DNA of 64,000 bases from Thiomicrorhabdus indica. Its GTDB lineage: Bacteria > Pseudomonadota > Gammaproteobacteria > Thiomicrospirales > Thiomicrospiraceae. A program made the position numbers and the translations under genes. A model generated the notes under the pieces. That model was not told the DNA's origin, made no database searches, and worked only from the letters and a program-made list of their open reading frames with translations. The DNA lies in assembly GCF_004293625.1 (NCBI RefSeq), contig NZ_CP033040.1, forward strand, positions 682,001 to 746,000, in the 5' to 3' direction. Positions 1 through 9,124 of this stretch are shown here, piece by piece. Within the stretch, counting starts at the first letter, position 1. Every line of letters starts with the position of its first letter.

Positions 1-945
1 GGGTTTATTAACACTGAAGATTCTAGCTTGTTTAAGCCTAATGCCAGAGCAAGTTTAAAGGGGATTAGTTCGTTTACTTTAGGAGTTAATCAACGAACTT
101 TTGCGCCTTACGATGGTTCGCAAAGTGGTGTTTATAAGCATTTAAATTTGGTATTAAATAATCAGAGTCTTTATGTGCATTTGGCGAATCATTCGGAATT
201 AGAAGCTGAAATTTTAATGAGTCTGCAAGCGATTTATGGCAAACCTTATGTGCAATCCTTGCAAGATTATTTAAGTCATCCAGCGCCTGAAATAACTGAG
301 GTTGATGGATATTCAAAACAAATTACAGTGCCTTTTAATAATGGCTATGTTTTGGTATCGCCAGTGTTTAATCACCATAATTTGCAAGTGTTTAGTCGAT
401 TGCGCTATGAGAAAGGTAAGTTAATAGATTTGAACGAAAAGTTTTTGGGCGGTACTAAGCCTGGCAACGTTTCTTATACGAATTTATTGGGAGGGGGAGC
501 TTTAAACCAATTTAAGATGCCGTTTCCAAAAGAGAGTGCTGCTAATCAACGTGCTTTATATGTGTTGGCAACTAAAGGACATTTAGTTTTATCTGAGCTA
601 CGTGGGCTTTTGAATCAAGCTGCAAAAGTTATGAGTAATTCTGAGATACCTAAATTGCAACGCGAAAAAATGGCACAACAATCCTCTTGGTTGCTTTTGC
701 AATTTGCTGTTTCTCAAGTAGAGATGTTGTGGTTGAATCAAGAAAATTTCCCCATAAAGCCGGCATTGTTGCAGATTTTTCAGGGGATTTTTGCTCCAAA
801 ATCCAAAGGATTAGGAAAAGCCGACGTGATGGCATTTTGGCAGGAATTAATTTTGCAATCGATGCGAAATCAAGACTATGCCAAAGCGTGTTTAACCGAG
901 CAGTTTGTTACAGCGTTAAAAGAAGAGGTGACTCGCTATGCCTAA
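1..945 (+). CDS. csy1: Type I-F CRISPR Cas8f/Csy1, 3' part
   Basis: Large subunit of the type I-F surveillance complex (Csy/Cascade), which recognises the PAM and holds the 5' handle of the crRNA. The frame is open from the first base, so the 5' end lies outside the window; about 314 residues are visible, whereas known Csy1 proteins exceed 400. The visible part has the hallmark block FLGGTKPGNVS (about residue 149 of the visible part), matching the GGTKPQNIS block I recall from Csy1. It is preceded by a VPFNNGYVLVSPVF stretch like the Csy1 'GGYHLLAPLF' segment. The next three genes are Csy2-4 homologues in canonical order, and the stop overlaps the next start by 8 bases. cas1 and cas2-3 would be expected upstream, out of view. 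The sequence is divergent, so the family call rests on the motif plus context. Confidence 0.85.
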   Translation, partial: GFINTEDSSLFKPNARASLKGISSFTLGVNQRTFAPYDGSQSGVYKHLNLVLNNQSLYVHLANHSELEAEILMSLQAIYGKPYVQSLQDYLSHPAPEITEVDGYSKQITVPFNNGYVLVSPVFNHHNLQVFSRLRYEKGKLIDLNEKFLGGTKPGNVSYTNLLGGGALNQFKMPFPKESAANQRALYVLATKGHLVLSELRGLLNQAAKVMSNSEIPKLQREKMAQQSSWLLLQFAVSQVEMLWLNQENFPIKPALLQIFQGIFAPKSKGLGKADVMAFWQELILQSMRNQDYAKACLTEQFVTALKEEVTRYA

Positions 946-1798
946 GTTATTTTTTGTGATGAAAGACGTACAAGTTGAAGGGGCTAATGCAACTACCAGT
1001 TATTTAACGAATGCTTATCCAACTTCGTCCATTTTAGGTATGGCAGAAGCCTTTGCCTTTCAGCTAAAACAGTCTGATTTAGCGGATGAATTGCTTGAAG
1101 AACCTGTTCAGGCCTTGTCGATTATCAAGCACTTTGAGTTTCAAGCGGGTAAAAAAGCTTTTCCAGCATTTCATAAATCTGGAGGGGCTGCTCATAAAAG
1201 TATGAGTCCGAGTGAGATTACATTGAGTGAATCCTTATGTAATTTTACAGCCACTTTGGTATTTGCGATTTCGTTTCACCGAGGTGTAGACGTTGAGGAT
1301 GAGTTATTGCCGAAGTGGCAGACATTTTTGCAAAGAGCGCGTGTTGCTGGTGGAAAAATCACCAATCTAGAGAAGGTGCAAATGGATTTAGTTTTTCGTT
1401 CTGTCAGTAGTTTAGAAGAGGCATTAACTTATGAAAAAGGTTGGGTGGTTGAAGATGCCAGCGATGAGTTCGAGACAGTGGTTGAAGAGTTTGATGTGAC
1501 CGAAGCGGTTCGTCAGTTTACTTTTACCTACATCGCAGAAGAGACAGTTAATGGTGTAAAGCAGAAACATTACTCTAAAAAACAAAAAGGATGGTATTTC
1601 TTAGATTTACTGGGTTACCAGTTTCTTGAAGAGCCAAGAAAACGAAATGGTACGCGATTTGATCAGCCTCATGTGTTTGCAGAGCCGGTCGTGACCGCGA
1701 AAAAGTTGTCTTACTTTCGTCTAAACCGTTTAGATGAATTATTTTGGCAATGGCATAACGCAAAGGAGAGTGTCTGGTTAACACAAGTTGAATTGTAG
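938..1798 (+). CDS. csy2: Type I-F CRISPR Cas5f/Csy2
   Basis: Cas5-type RAMP subunit that caps the 5' end of the crRNA together with Cas8f. The N-terminus (VMKDVQVEGANATTSYLTN, then a small-residue turn and an LGMAEAFAFQL helix) corresponds to the Csy2 opening 'LPRLSIQNANAISSP...GFVHALQRR' as I remember it. A RVAGGKI segment near residue 135 and a KGWYFLDLLGYQFL segment near 210 match other Csy2 landmarks. Length 286 is slightly short for the family (about 300-330). The ATG at 938 has a GAGGTG Shine-Dalgarno sequence and overlaps csy1, showing translational coupling. It is followed by a gap of about 110 bases before csy3. Confidence 0.85.
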   Translation: MPKLFFVMKDVQVEGANATTSYLTNAYPTSSILGMAEAFAFQLKQSDLADELLEEPVQALSIIKHFEFQAGKKAFPAFHKSGGAAHKSMSPSEITLSESLCNFTATLVFAISFHRGVDVEDELLPKWQTFLQRARVAGGKITNLEKVQMDLVFRSVSSLEEALTYEKGWVVEDASDEFETVVEEFDVTEAVRQFTFTYIAEETVNGVKQKHYSKKQKGWYFLDLLGYQFLEEPRKRNGTRFDQPHVFAEPVVTAKKLSYFRLNRLDELFWQWHNAKESVWLTQVEL

Positions 1799-1908
1799 GC
1801 AATTGAGTAAGAGGTTTCACCGTAAAGGTGGTTTGTATATGTATTTGATGATTTCGTCCTTTGTCAAACATCGCTTTGATAATGGACGCTTTAATAGGAT
1901 TTATAGAA

Positions 1909-2877
1909 ATGGCGAAAAAATTACCGACATTACTTTCTTTAACGGGCGCAATTGATCCTTCGCACGCCTTAATGTTTGGCTCATCTGGATTCGATGGGGA
2001 ATTAATACCGTTGGAGATTCAACAGCGTTCGGTTTTAGGAACGCTTGGCGCACATGCTGAGTTAAAAAAAATCGAAGAAAAAACTAAAAAGGGAGACCCT
2101 GTCAGTCCAGATGGGAACCCGCAAACTGTGGATGGCTGTTTTTTGGATTACGAACAAGATACCTTGCATGTAAAAGGTACGATTCGAATCGTGAATATGA
2201 TTGATGCTATTAATTGTAACGATGGAGAGGTATTGGCATTGCTTAAGAGTTATTACCTTGCTGATGAACAAACACCTTATTTTGAGGAAATTGCCAAGCG
2301 TACTTTAATTCAGTTTGTAAAAGGGGCGCCTCTTCACCGCAATGGACGAGCAAAGAATATTCAATTGAGTCTGAAGACAGAAACGCTTTCAATGGATTTG
2401 GCTGTGAATCCACGTTTAGATTTTTCAGCGGATTTAGCTGAATTACACGCTCAATTACCAGTGCTTTCTGAGACCTTAGTTCAGGCTTTGCAAGGTGGTG
2501 TGGAAGAGATCGTTTTATTGAAGTATCACTATCGAATCGAGTTAGGAGAAGGACAGGAGGTTTATCCTTCGGAAGAGTTTGTGGACGGCTCAAGCGATAA
2601 AACGTTGTTTAGAGTTCGGGGTAATCAGGCAGGAATGCACACCCAAAAAATCGGCAATGGTTTAAGAACCATTGACACTTGGTATGAAGATAATGCGATG
2701 CATGCAATTCCAGTTGATCCTTACGGACCTGACAAGCGTTTTGGCTGCCTTAGACGTGCTAAAAACCATGTATTCGATGCTTTATCAAAGCTGATCAATG
2801 AAAAACCTATGGATAGCAACGAACAACATTATTTAATTGCCTCGATGATTCGTGGCGGTGTTTACAGCGCGAAGTAA
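1909..2877 (+). CDS. csy3: Type I-F CRISPR Cas7f/Csy3 backbone
   Basis: Cas7-type RAMP that polymerises along the crRNA spacer to form the backbone of the I-F complex. It is the clearest member of this operon. The N-terminal LSLTGAIDPSHALM, the EGQEVYPSEEF segment, KIGNGLRTIDTWY, PVDPYG and the C-terminal EQHYLIASMIRGGV all match the Pseudomonas aeruginosa Csy3 sequence as I recall it. The frame is open from a TTG at 1861, but ATG 1909 has an AGGA motif 9 bases upstream and gives the expected N-terminus (MAKKLPTLLS); this gives about 322 residues. It lies between csy2 and csy4, with a small GAGGCT/AGCCTC stem in the 66-base gap to csy4. Confidence 0.93.
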   Translation: MAKKLPTLLSLTGAIDPSHALMFGSSGFDGELIPLEIQQRSVLGTLGAHAELKKIEEKTKKGDPVSPDGNPQTVDGCFLDYEQDTLHVKGTIRIVNMIDAINCNDGEVLALLKSYYLADEQTPYFEEIAKRTLIQFVKGAPLHRNGRAKNIQLSLKTETLSMDLAVNPRLDFSADLAELHAQLPVLSETLVQALQGGVEEIVLLKYHYRIELGEGQEVYPSEEFVDGSSDKTLFRVRGNQAGMHTQKIGNGLRTIDTWYEDNAMHAIPVDPYGPDKRFGCLRRAKNHVFDALSKLINEKPMDSNEQHYLIASMIRGGVYSAK

Positions 2878-2943
2878 TCTCACCGGAACGATTCTATTTT
2901 TTAGGGTTCAGCGAGGCTGAGCCTCTACTTTTATAGGTGTATT

Positions 2944-3501
2944 ATGAAAAAATTAATTTTAAGCTCGGTCTTTCCCGAAGACGACGGTATGTTTTTTCAC
3001 AATAAGGTGTTTCGTATTTTGCATCGTTTTTTGCGAGAAACAGAGCAGTCTATTCTCTTAGGTATGGCAAAAAATGAATTTGGTAAAGTCGATCACGGTG
3101 CTCTGTTTTTTTATGCGGACAAAAAAGTATTGGATCAGTTTTGTGCTGTACCTGACATGGTAAAGATTCTAGAGCGCAATATTTATGATCAATGTATTGA
3201 GGATGTGGCGGAGCAAGAGCCGGTATTAATGCGTGTTTCGAATTATAACCCTGTCAAAAAAGCGAAAGCTAGGCATCAGTATTGGATACAAAAATTTGGT
3301 GAAATTGATCCAGCTATTGCTAAGCAAAAAGCCAATTTACAGACTTTAATTCAATATTATCGAAACAAGCAAAGTGCGGAACGTGAGGTCTATTTTTTAG
3401 CTCACAAAAATGGCAAGCAGCTTGGAATTCACGCTCAAGCACAGTTGGCAAACCCTCGTGAATTAACCAGTAATTCCTATGGGTTATCGCAGCGGTTTTG
3501 A
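2944..3501 (+). CDS. csy4: Type I-F CRISPR endoribonuclease Cas6f/Csy4
   Basis: Processes the pre-crRNA and stays bound to the 3' hairpin of each crRNA. 185 residues, close to the 187 of P. aeruginosa Csy4. His27 in VFRILHRFL aligns with the catalytic His29 helix, and the C-terminal SNSYGLSQRF aligns with the Csy4 CYGLS end, so Tyr179 would match Tyr176. A lysine-rich helix (about 104-117) sits where Csy4 has its RNA-binding arginine helix. Odd: in the block FLAHKNGKQ (about 151-159), aligned on the glycine, the two serines of 'RSQSTG' (including catalytic Ser148) appear as Ala and Lys. That alignment is by eye. Start ATG 2944 follows an AGGTG motif. No CRISPR repeats follow the gene. Confidence 0.85.
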   Translation: MKKLILSSVFPEDDGMFFHNKVFRILHRFLRETEQSILLGMAKNEFGKVDHGALFFYADKKVLDQFCAVPDMVKILERNIYDQCIEDVAEQEPVLMRVSNYNPVKKAKARHQYWIQKFGEIDPAIAKQKANLQTLIQYYRNKQSAEREVYFLAHKNGKQLGIHAQAQLANPRELTSNSYGLSQRF

Positions 3502-3509
3502 ATCGTGAG

Positions 3510-3536
3510 AGGGTACGATTAGATAAATCGTACCCT
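3510..3536. terminator. Hairpin between convergent csy4 and purH
   Basis: A perfect 11-bp stem (3510-3520 with 3526-3536) closes a 5-base AGATA loop, between the stop of csy4 and the stop of purH. There is no strong U-tract on either side, so it is at best a weak or factor-assisted terminator. It occurs once, so it is not a CRISPR repeat array. Confidence 0.5.
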
Positions 3537-3561
3537 ACAGAGGAGTCATCGGACTATTAAT

Positions 3562-5121
3562 TTAGTGCTTAAAGTGACGCATGCCTGTAAAGACCATGGC
3601 GATACCGTGTTCATTTGCGGCATCAATGACTTCTTGATCACGCATTGAACCACCTGGGTGAATCACTGCGGTGATGCCTGCTTCGGCTGCGGCATCAATA
3701 CCGTCGCGGAATGGGAAGAAAGCATCGGATGCCATAACAGAACCTGGAACTTCTAAACCTTCGTCTGCCGCTTTAATGCCAGCAATTTTAGCTGAATATA
3801 CACGGCTCATTTGACCGGCACCGACACCAATTGTCATGCCGTCTTTAACATAAACAATTGCGTTAGATTTAACGAATTTTGCTACTTTCCAAGCAAACAT
3901 TAAGTCAGTCATTTCTTTATCTGTTGGGGCACGTTTAGTGACGATTTTTAAATCGTCGGCAGCAACTGTGCCTAAATCACGATCTTGAACCAATAACCCG
4001 CCGGTAACTTTTTTGTAGTCGTACGCTTTGTGCTGACCATTAAATTCACCACACTCTAATAGGCGTACATTTTTCTTTTCAGCAATGGCTGCTTTCGCCG
4101 CGTTTGAAACGGTAGGTGCAATAATGACTTCAACAAACTGACGATCCACAATCGCTTTGGCTGTTTCTTCATCGAGTTCAGTGTTGAAAGCGATAATGCC
4201 ACCAAATGCGGAGGTTGGGTCGGTTTTAAAAGCACGATCATAGGCTTCAAACTGAGTTGTTCCAATTGACACACCACAAGGGTTGGCGTGCTTGACGATT
4301 ACACAAGCTGTTTCGTCAAAGGTTTTTACCAGTTCAAGAGCTGCATCGGTATCAGCGATATTGTTGAAAGATAGCTCTTTTCCTTGGATTTGGGTTGCCG
4401 TTGAAATCGATGCTTCTTGTGGGTTGCGTTCAGTGTAGAAAGCCGCTTCTTGGTGAGGGTTTTCGCCGTAACGCATGGTTTGCTTTTTCACATACTGAGT
4501 ATTGTAGGTACGTGAGAAGTTATCGCCTTCTTCTGCAAACATTTTGCCGAAGTAGTTTGAAATCGCGCCATCGTAACGTGAAGTTTGCTCGAATGTTTTA
4601 ATCGCTAGATCAAAACGAGTGGCGTGAGATAGTTGACCGTCGTTGTCAGACATCTCTGCAAGAATACGACCATAGTCAGCAGGATCGGTGACAACAGCAA
4701 CGTCATTGTGATTTTTCGCCGCGGAACGCAACATGGTTGGACCACCGATATCGATGTTTTCAATTGCATCTTCTAGTGAACAATCCGTCTTCGCGACTGT
4801 TGCTTCAAATGGGTAAAGGTTCACCACCACCATATCAATGGCATCAATTCCATGCTCAGCCATCACTGCATCGTCTTTGCCACGACGACCTAAAAGCCCA
4901 CCGTGAATTTTTGGGTGCAACGTTTTTACACGACCGTCCATCATCTCTGGAAAACCTGTGTATTCAGATACTTCTGTCACCGGTAAGCCCGCTTCAGAAA
5001 GTACTTTGTAAGTACCGCCGGTTGAAAGAATGGCAACGCCCATGTCGCTAAGAGATTTGGCAAATTCAAGAATGCCGTTTTTGTCAGACACGCTGATTAA
5101 AGCACGACGAACTGGTTTCAT
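3562..5121 (-). CDS. purH: PurH, AICAR transformylase / IMP cyclohydrolase
   Basis: Bifunctional enzyme for the last two steps of de novo purine synthesis: formylation of AICAR by 10-formyl-THF, then ring closure to IMP. The N-terminal MGS-like cyclohydrolase domain (about 1-195) opens with [17 protein letters not shown] and contains STGGTYK and [13 protein letters not shown]. The C-terminal transformylase domain carries VKHANPCGV (about 278-286), the family's Lys-His and PCG motifs, and ends [13 protein letters not shown]...[11 protein letters not shown]. 519 residues is the usual length. It follows fis on the same strand after about 170 bases, the common gammaproteobacterial arrangement. 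Confidence 0.98.
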   Translation of the reverse strand: MKPVRRALISVSDKNGILEFAKSLSDMGVAILSTGGTYKVLSEAGLPVTEVSEYTGFPEMMDGRVKTLHPKIHGGLLGRRGKDDAVMAEHGIDAIDMVVVNLYPFEATVAKTDCSLEDAIENIDIGGPTMLRSAAKNHNDVAVVTDPADYGRILAEMSDNDGQLSHATRFDLAIKTFEQTSRYDGAISNYFGKMFAEEGDNFSRTYNTQYVKKQTMRYGENPHQEAAFYTERNPQEASISTATQIQGKELSFNNIADTDAALELVKTFDETACVIVKHANPCGVSIGTTQFEAYDRAFKTDPTSAFGGIIAFNTELDEETAKAIVDRQFVEVIIAPTVSNAAKAAIAEKKNVRLLECGEFNGQHKAYDYKKVTGGLLVQDRDLGTVAADDLKIVTKRAPTDKEMTDLMFAWKVAKFVKSNAIVYVKDGMTIGVGAGQMSRVYSAKIAGIKAADEGLEVPGSVMASDAFFPFRDGIDAAAEAGITAVIHPGGSMRDQEVIDAANEHGIAMVFTGMRHFKH

Positions 5122-5294
5122 GGTTTTTCTCCAAAAAGTTTAAAAGTAATTAGGTGTTTGATGTATTCATAAATCAGGGTTGTGATTGGCTTAAACTGCC
5201 ACGCAGAATAAGGGGTGATTGCGTCGAACGACCATGACGGTGAACATTACTTTTTAATCTATCACCGGTCGGATATGATCACTTTCCATAACCT

Positions 5295-5546
5295 CTAAGA
5301 TTCGATTAGCTGATATTTGAGCATTTTTTTACGCAAAGTATTACGGTTAATTCCAAGCATTTTTGCGGTTTGGCTTTGATTGAAGTCGTTCTGTTTCAAC
5401 ACGGCCTCAAGTAAAGGTTTTTCCACTTGTGCGATGACAGTTTCATATAAATCACACGTATTTTGGTCTTGTAAATTCTGAAAGTAGGTTTCCAGTGTTG
5501 CGGTTACCTGAGCACTTAAAGAAATTGAATGATGTGTTTTGCCCAT
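5295..5546 (-). CDS. fis: Fis-family nucleoid/DNA-binding protein
   Basis: Small Fis-type DNA-bending protein, 83 residues. The C-terminal helix-turn-helix reads FNQSQTAKMLGINRNTLRKKMLKY (about 56-79), essentially the Fis/NtrC C-terminal HTH. It lies directly downstream of dusB (41-base gap), the conserved dusB-fis pair of Gammaproteobacteria, and is probably cotranscribed with it. Somewhat shorter than the 98-residue E. coli protein at the N-terminus. In E. coli Fis controls rRNA promoters and chromosome structure; the same role here is inferred from homology and synteny. Confidence 0.93.
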   Translation of the reverse strand: MGKTHHSISLSAQVTATLETYFQNLQDQNTCDLYETVIAQVEKPLLEAVLKQNDFNQSQTAKMLGINRNTLRKKMLKYQLIES

Positions 5547-5587
5547 AATTTTCGAATGCTTATTTCGATTGCTTTGAGCCCTCTGCG

Positions 5588-6565
5588 TTAGCGAGGGGCA
5601 AAAAGTTGCTTAATTAAATCAAGTTGTGTTTGTGCTTGATCAAGTTGGTTAAATTGGCGGCGAATTGCTTGATGATTTTCGATACCGGCCGGTGAGTTTT
5701 GCAGATACCAGCCGAAATGTTTTCGTGCAATTCGAGGGCCAAGAATGTCGCCATACAGAGAATGTAGTCCCTGAATATGTTTGAGTAAGGTGCTGAAAAA
5801 TTCTAACTCTGTTGGGCCTGCAAGCATCTCGCCTGTCGTTAGGTAATGATTTGTTTCACGAAACAACCACGGATTGCCTTGGGTTGCTCGTCCAATCATC
5901 AGGCCGTCAGCACCGGTGTATTTTAATACAAATTCTGCTTGCTCGGGGCTGCAAATATCACCATTTGCAATCACAGGAATCGATACGGTTTGTTTTACTT
6001 TTTTTATGGTGTCGTATTCAGCATTTCCTTGAAATTTTTCTGCTCGGGTTCTGCCATGAATTGTGATGGCATCAAGCTCACATGCTTCAGCAATTTGTGC
6101 AATATCAACGGCATTTTTGTGTTCAGAGTCCAAGCCTGTTCGGATTTTGACGGTAACAGGAACATCGACCATGTTTTTAACTTGCGTGAAAATTTCTTGT
6201 ACTTTATCTGGATGACCCATTAAGACTGAACCTGCGGCAACGGAGCAGACCTTTTTGGCCGGACAGCCCATATTGAGATCAATAATTTGCGCACCATTTT
6301 CAACTTGCCAAGCAGCGGCCTCAGCGAGTTCTTCAGGATTTGTCCCTAAAAGTTGAATCGCACGCGGTTCTGGATCATTGAGATTGACATGGCGAGTCGA
6401 GGATTTTTTCGATTCCCAAAGTTCTTTTTTTGACGCAACCATTTCGGCAAGGGTATAAGCTGCGCCATTTTGCCGACAAATTTCTCGAAAAACGGCATCG
6501 GTAATCCCAGCCATTGGCGCGAGTACAAGAGGATTGTCAAATTGATAAGGGCCGATTTTTAGCAT
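5588..6565 (-). CDS. dusB: tRNA-dihydrouridine synthase B
   Basis: FMN-dependent reductase that makes dihydrouridine in the tRNA D-loop. TIM-barrel protein of 325 residues beginning LKIGPYQFDNPLVLAPMAGITD. The active-site segment is DLNMGCPAKKVC (about 95-106, first Cys catalytic), followed by VKIRTGLD (about 139-146), ITIHGRTR (about 167-174) and the phosphate-binding GADGLMIGRA (about 217-226). It is upstream of fis on the same strand, the standard operon. One ACCGGCCGGT palindrome falls in the gene (5684-5693), encoding Pro-Ala-Gly. Confidence 0.97.
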   Translation of the reverse strand: MLKIGPYQFDNPLVLAPMAGITDAVFREICRQNGAAYTLAEMVASKKELWESKKSSTRHVNLNDPEPRAIQLLGTNPEELAEAAAWQVENGAQIIDLNMGCPAKKVCSVAAGSVLMGHPDKVQEIFTQVKNMVDVPVTVKIRTGLDSEHKNAVDIAQIAEACELDAITIHGRTRAEKFQGNAEYDTIKKVKQTVSIPVIANGDICSPEQAEFVLKYTGADGLMIGRATQGNPWLFRETNHYLTTGEMLAGPTELEFFSTLLKHIQGLHSLYGDILGPRIARKHFGWYLQNSPAGIENHQAIRRQFNQLDQAQTQLDLIKQLFAPR

Positions 6566-6724
6566 ATTTACCGATGTTGAATATTAGAAAGTCTTGTAAA
6601 GTTTTCTGGAAAAGGGATGCAGTACAAAGAGAATTTTCCCGCACAGATTCGGGTATAAAAGCGATCTTAGGTGAGCTTGTGATGTCTTTTCCAAAAAACC
6701 TTTCAGGTCTAAACCAAATTAGGG

Positions 6725-7600
6725 TTAAACCTTATGTCCACTTAGTCTAGCCCATTCGTCCGTTGTGGCAAGTTCACTAAGTTCAAAGCCAAATTTTTTA
6801 TAGTGTTCAATCAATTCATCTGCCTGAGTGGTCAATAAGCCTGAAAGCACTAACTCACCACCGGATTTTACTAAGCGTTCAAATTCGCTTGCCAGCTCTT
6901 TTAATGGGCCAGAAAGAATGTTCGCGATGAGTAGATCGACCGGCTCGGAATTAAAATTTTGAACCAATGCAAAATCAATGGAGGCATGGTTTCGTTCAGC
7001 GTTTTGTTCTGACGCTTGAATGGCTTGCGGATCAATATCTGTTCCTGAGACCTTGGTGGCTCCAAGCTTTTGAGCGGCTAATGCTAAAATTCCAGAGCCA
7101 CAACCGTAATCAATCACGGTTTTACCGGCCGGGGGATTTGTGTCTAACCATTCTAAACACATCGCGGTGGTTGGGTGAGTGCCTGTGCCGAACGCCATGC
7201 CGGGATCCAACATGAGGTTAATAGCTTGGGCGTTGGGTGCTTTGTGCCAGCTTGGCACAATCCAGAGATTTTGACCAAATTGCATCGGTTGAAATTGATC
7301 CATCCACTCCCTAACCCAGTCTTTGTCTTCAATTGCTTCAACTTTAAAGTAATGGTCTTTAAGGTCTGGCATATTCGCTTGAATGGTTTCAACAATAAGT
7401 TTGGCATTGGTCTCAGCATCAAACAGTGACATAACTTTTGTGAGTGACCAGATGGGGGTTGTGCCAAGTTCTGGTTCGTAAATCGGTTCGTCTTGTGCAT
7501 CCATAAATGTGACAGATACCGCTCCGATTTCCGTCATCATATCGGATAAAGGTTCTGCAACGGGTTCAGCTACGTCTGTGGTGATTTGAATCCATGCCAT
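6725..7600 (-). CDS. prmA: Ribosomal protein L11 methyltransferase
   Basis: SAM-dependent enzyme that trimethylates lysines and the N-terminus of L11. 291 residues with the PrmA N-terminal substrate-recognition domain (about 1-110), a linker with MLDPGMAFGTGTHPTT (about 131-146) and the class I methyltransferase motif VIDYGCGSGILALAA (about 162-176). NILSGPL (about 221-227) is the family's catalytic NI-type motif. ATG 7600 has a strong GGAGG sequence at the usual distance. It lies between accBC and dusB but is separated from accC by a terminator, so it probably has its own promoter. A near-palindrome (ACCGGCCGGG, 7124-7133) encodes PPAG. Confidence 0.97.
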   Translation of the reverse strand: MAWIQITTDVAEPVAEPLSDMMTEIGAVSVTFMDAQDEPIYEPELGTTPIWSLTKVMSLFDAETNAKLIVETIQANMPDLKDHYFKVEAIEDKDWVREWMDQFQPMQFGQNLWIVPSWHKAPNAQAINLMLDPGMAFGTGTHPTTAMCLEWLDTNPPAGKTVIDYGCGSGILALAAQKLGATKVSGTDIDPQAIQASEQNAERNHASIDFALVQNFNSEPVDLLIANILSGPLKELASEFERLVKSGGELVLSGLLTTQADELIEHYKKFGFELSELATTDEWARLSGHKV

Positions 7601-7629
7601 GATTTTGCCTCCAACAAGGAAATATAGTT

Positions 7630-7639
7630 ACCGGCCGGT
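7630..7639. repeat. ACCGGCCGGT palindrome, intergenic copy
   Basis: Perfect 10-bp palindrome in the prmA leader, about 30 bases upstream of the prmA start, flanked as TTACCGGCCGGTAA (14 bp, also fully palindromic). One of the five copies outside genes. Confidence 0.9.
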
Positions 7640-7686
7640 AATGTTTAAGGTCGTTTTGAATGAATGAGAGATAGAGTGCTTTTAAG

Positions 7687-7720
7687 AAAAAACCACAAGG
7701 TTTGACGCCTGTGGTTTTTT
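7687..7720. terminator. Intrinsic terminator after accC
   Basis: AAAAAACCACAAGG (7687-7700) pairs with CCTGTGGTTTTTT (7708-7720), with one bulged A and a short loop. The A/T tracts on both sides make it able to act in either direction. It sits 23 bases past the accC stop and ahead of prmA. Confidence 0.88.
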
Positions 7721-7742
7721 GTAAAAATCTAGTTTTTACAGT

Positions 7743-9095
7743 CTAGACTAGGTGTTCAAGACGGTTTTCAAGGTAGTGGATGTTTTGACCACCTTCGACA
7801 AAACCTCCATCATTCATGATTTCACGCTGCATGTTAATGTTGGTCTCAATCCCTTGAATAATCATTTCTGAAAGAGCGGTGTTCATTCGAGCTATCGCTG
7901 TTGAACGGTCGCTACCAAAACTAATTAATTTGCCAATCATTGAGTCATAAGTGGATGGAACCGTATATCCGGTGTAAATGTGAGAATCCCAGCGAACCCC
8001 TAAACCACCGGCTAAATGCAAACGTTCGATTTTACCCGGTGAAGGCATAAAGTTTTTTGAAGGGTTTTCAGCATTCACTCGACATTCAATTGCATGGCCG
8101 GTGAGTTTAATGTCTTCTTGTTTTAGAGTCAGAGGTTTGCCCATTGCAATTTCAATTTGCGCTTTAACCAAGTCAATGCCGGTGACCATTTCTGTAACAC
8201 AGTGTTCGACTTGCAGACGGGTGTTCATCTCAATGAAATAGAACTCACCATTTTCATATAGGAATTCAAAGGTTCCAGCTCCGCGGTAATTAATATCTAA
8301 ACAGGCTTTAACGCATGCAGAACCGATTCTTTCACGTTGTTCTGGTGTTACACCCGGTGCAGGGGCTTCTTCAACGACCTTTTGGTGGCGGCGCTGCATT
8401 GAACAATCACGTTCACCAAGATGAATTGCATTGCCTTGACCATCCGCCAAGATTTGGATTTCTACGTGACGTGGGTTCTCTAAGAACTTTTCCATGTAAA
8501 CTTCTGGGTTTCCGAAAAAGTTATTGGCTTCGGTACTGGTTAAAACCACGGATTTCAATAAGTTGGCTTCTGTATGAACGACGCGCATGCCGCGGCCACC
8601 ACCACCACCGGCTGCTTTAATGATGACTGGATAACCAATTTCTTTGGCAATTCTTAGATTTTCTGCATCATTTTTGGGGTCTAGTGGGCCGCCAGAACCT
8701 GGAACTGTCGGTACGCCAGCGGCTTTCATTGCTTTGATTGCTGCAACTTTGTCGCCCATCATGCGAATGGTGTCTGCTTTAGGGCCGATAAAAGCAAAAC
8801 CTGATTCTTCAACTCGTTCGGCAAAGTCGGCATTTTCTGACAAAAAGCCATAGCCAGGGTGAATAGCTTCTGCATCGGTCACTTCTGCCGCAGCAATTAA
8901 GGCTGGAACATTTAAGTAACTTTGAGCGGAAGGGCCGGGGCCAATGCAAACGGTTTCGTCGGCCAGTAAAACATGTTTTAGGTTGGCATCTTCAGTGGAG
9001 TGGACAGCAACTGTTTTAATGCCAAGTTCTTTACAGGCACGCAATACACGCAAGGCGATCTCACCGCGGTTAGCAATTAGAATTTTTTCAATCAT
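7743..9095 (-). CDS. accC: Acetyl-CoA carboxylase, biotin carboxylase
   Basis: ATP-dependent carboxylation of biotin on AccB, the first half-reaction of fatty acid synthesis. An ATP-grasp enzyme: [19 protein letters not shown] at the N-terminus, glycine-rich [13 protein letters not shown] loop (about 159-171), [14 protein letters not shown] (about 288-301) and a C-terminal biotin carboxylase domain. The frame is open upstream to 9116, but ATG 9095 is preceded by AGAGG and gives the conserved start [12 protein letters not shown], so 450 residues. Cotranscribed with accB, 29 bases upstream, and ended by the terminator at 7687-7720. Confidence 0.98.
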   Translation of the reverse strand: MIEKILIANRGEIALRVLRACKELGIKTVAVHSTEDANLKHVLLADETVCIGPGPSAQSYLNVPALIAAAEVTDAEAIHPGYGFLSENADFAERVEESGFAFIGPKADTIRMMGDKVAAIKAMKAAGVPTVPGSGGPLDPKNDAENLRIAKEIGYPVIIKAAGGGGGRGMRVVHTEANLLKSVVLTSTEANNFFGNPEVYMEKFLENPRHVEIQILADGQGNAIHLGERDCSMQRRHQKVVEEAPAPGVTPEQRERIGSACVKACLDINYRGAGTFEFLYENGEFYFIEMNTRLQVEHCVTEMVTGIDLVKAQIEIAMGKPLTLKQEDIKLTGHAIECRVNAENPSKNFMPSPGKIERLHLAGGLGVRWDSHIYTGYTVPSTYDSMIGKLISFGSDRSTAIARMNTALSEMIIQGIETNINMQREIMNDGGFVEGGQNIHYLENRLEHLV

Positions 9096-9124
9096 TTGGA
9101 ACCTCTTAAATGGCAATATGTGGC

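Noticed and set aside
1861-1908. TTG start for cas7f adding 16 residues
   Set aside because: ATG 1909 has a proper AGGA and matches the known Csy3 N-terminus.
3510-3536. Hairpin after cas6f as a CRISPR repeat or leader
   Set aside because: Single copy with no spacer-repeat pattern after it; it lies between convergent stops and fits a terminator-like stem.
5260-5275. CACCGGTCGG near the purH-fis gap as another palindrome copy
   Set aside because: Differs from ACCGGCCGGT at several positions and is not symmetric.
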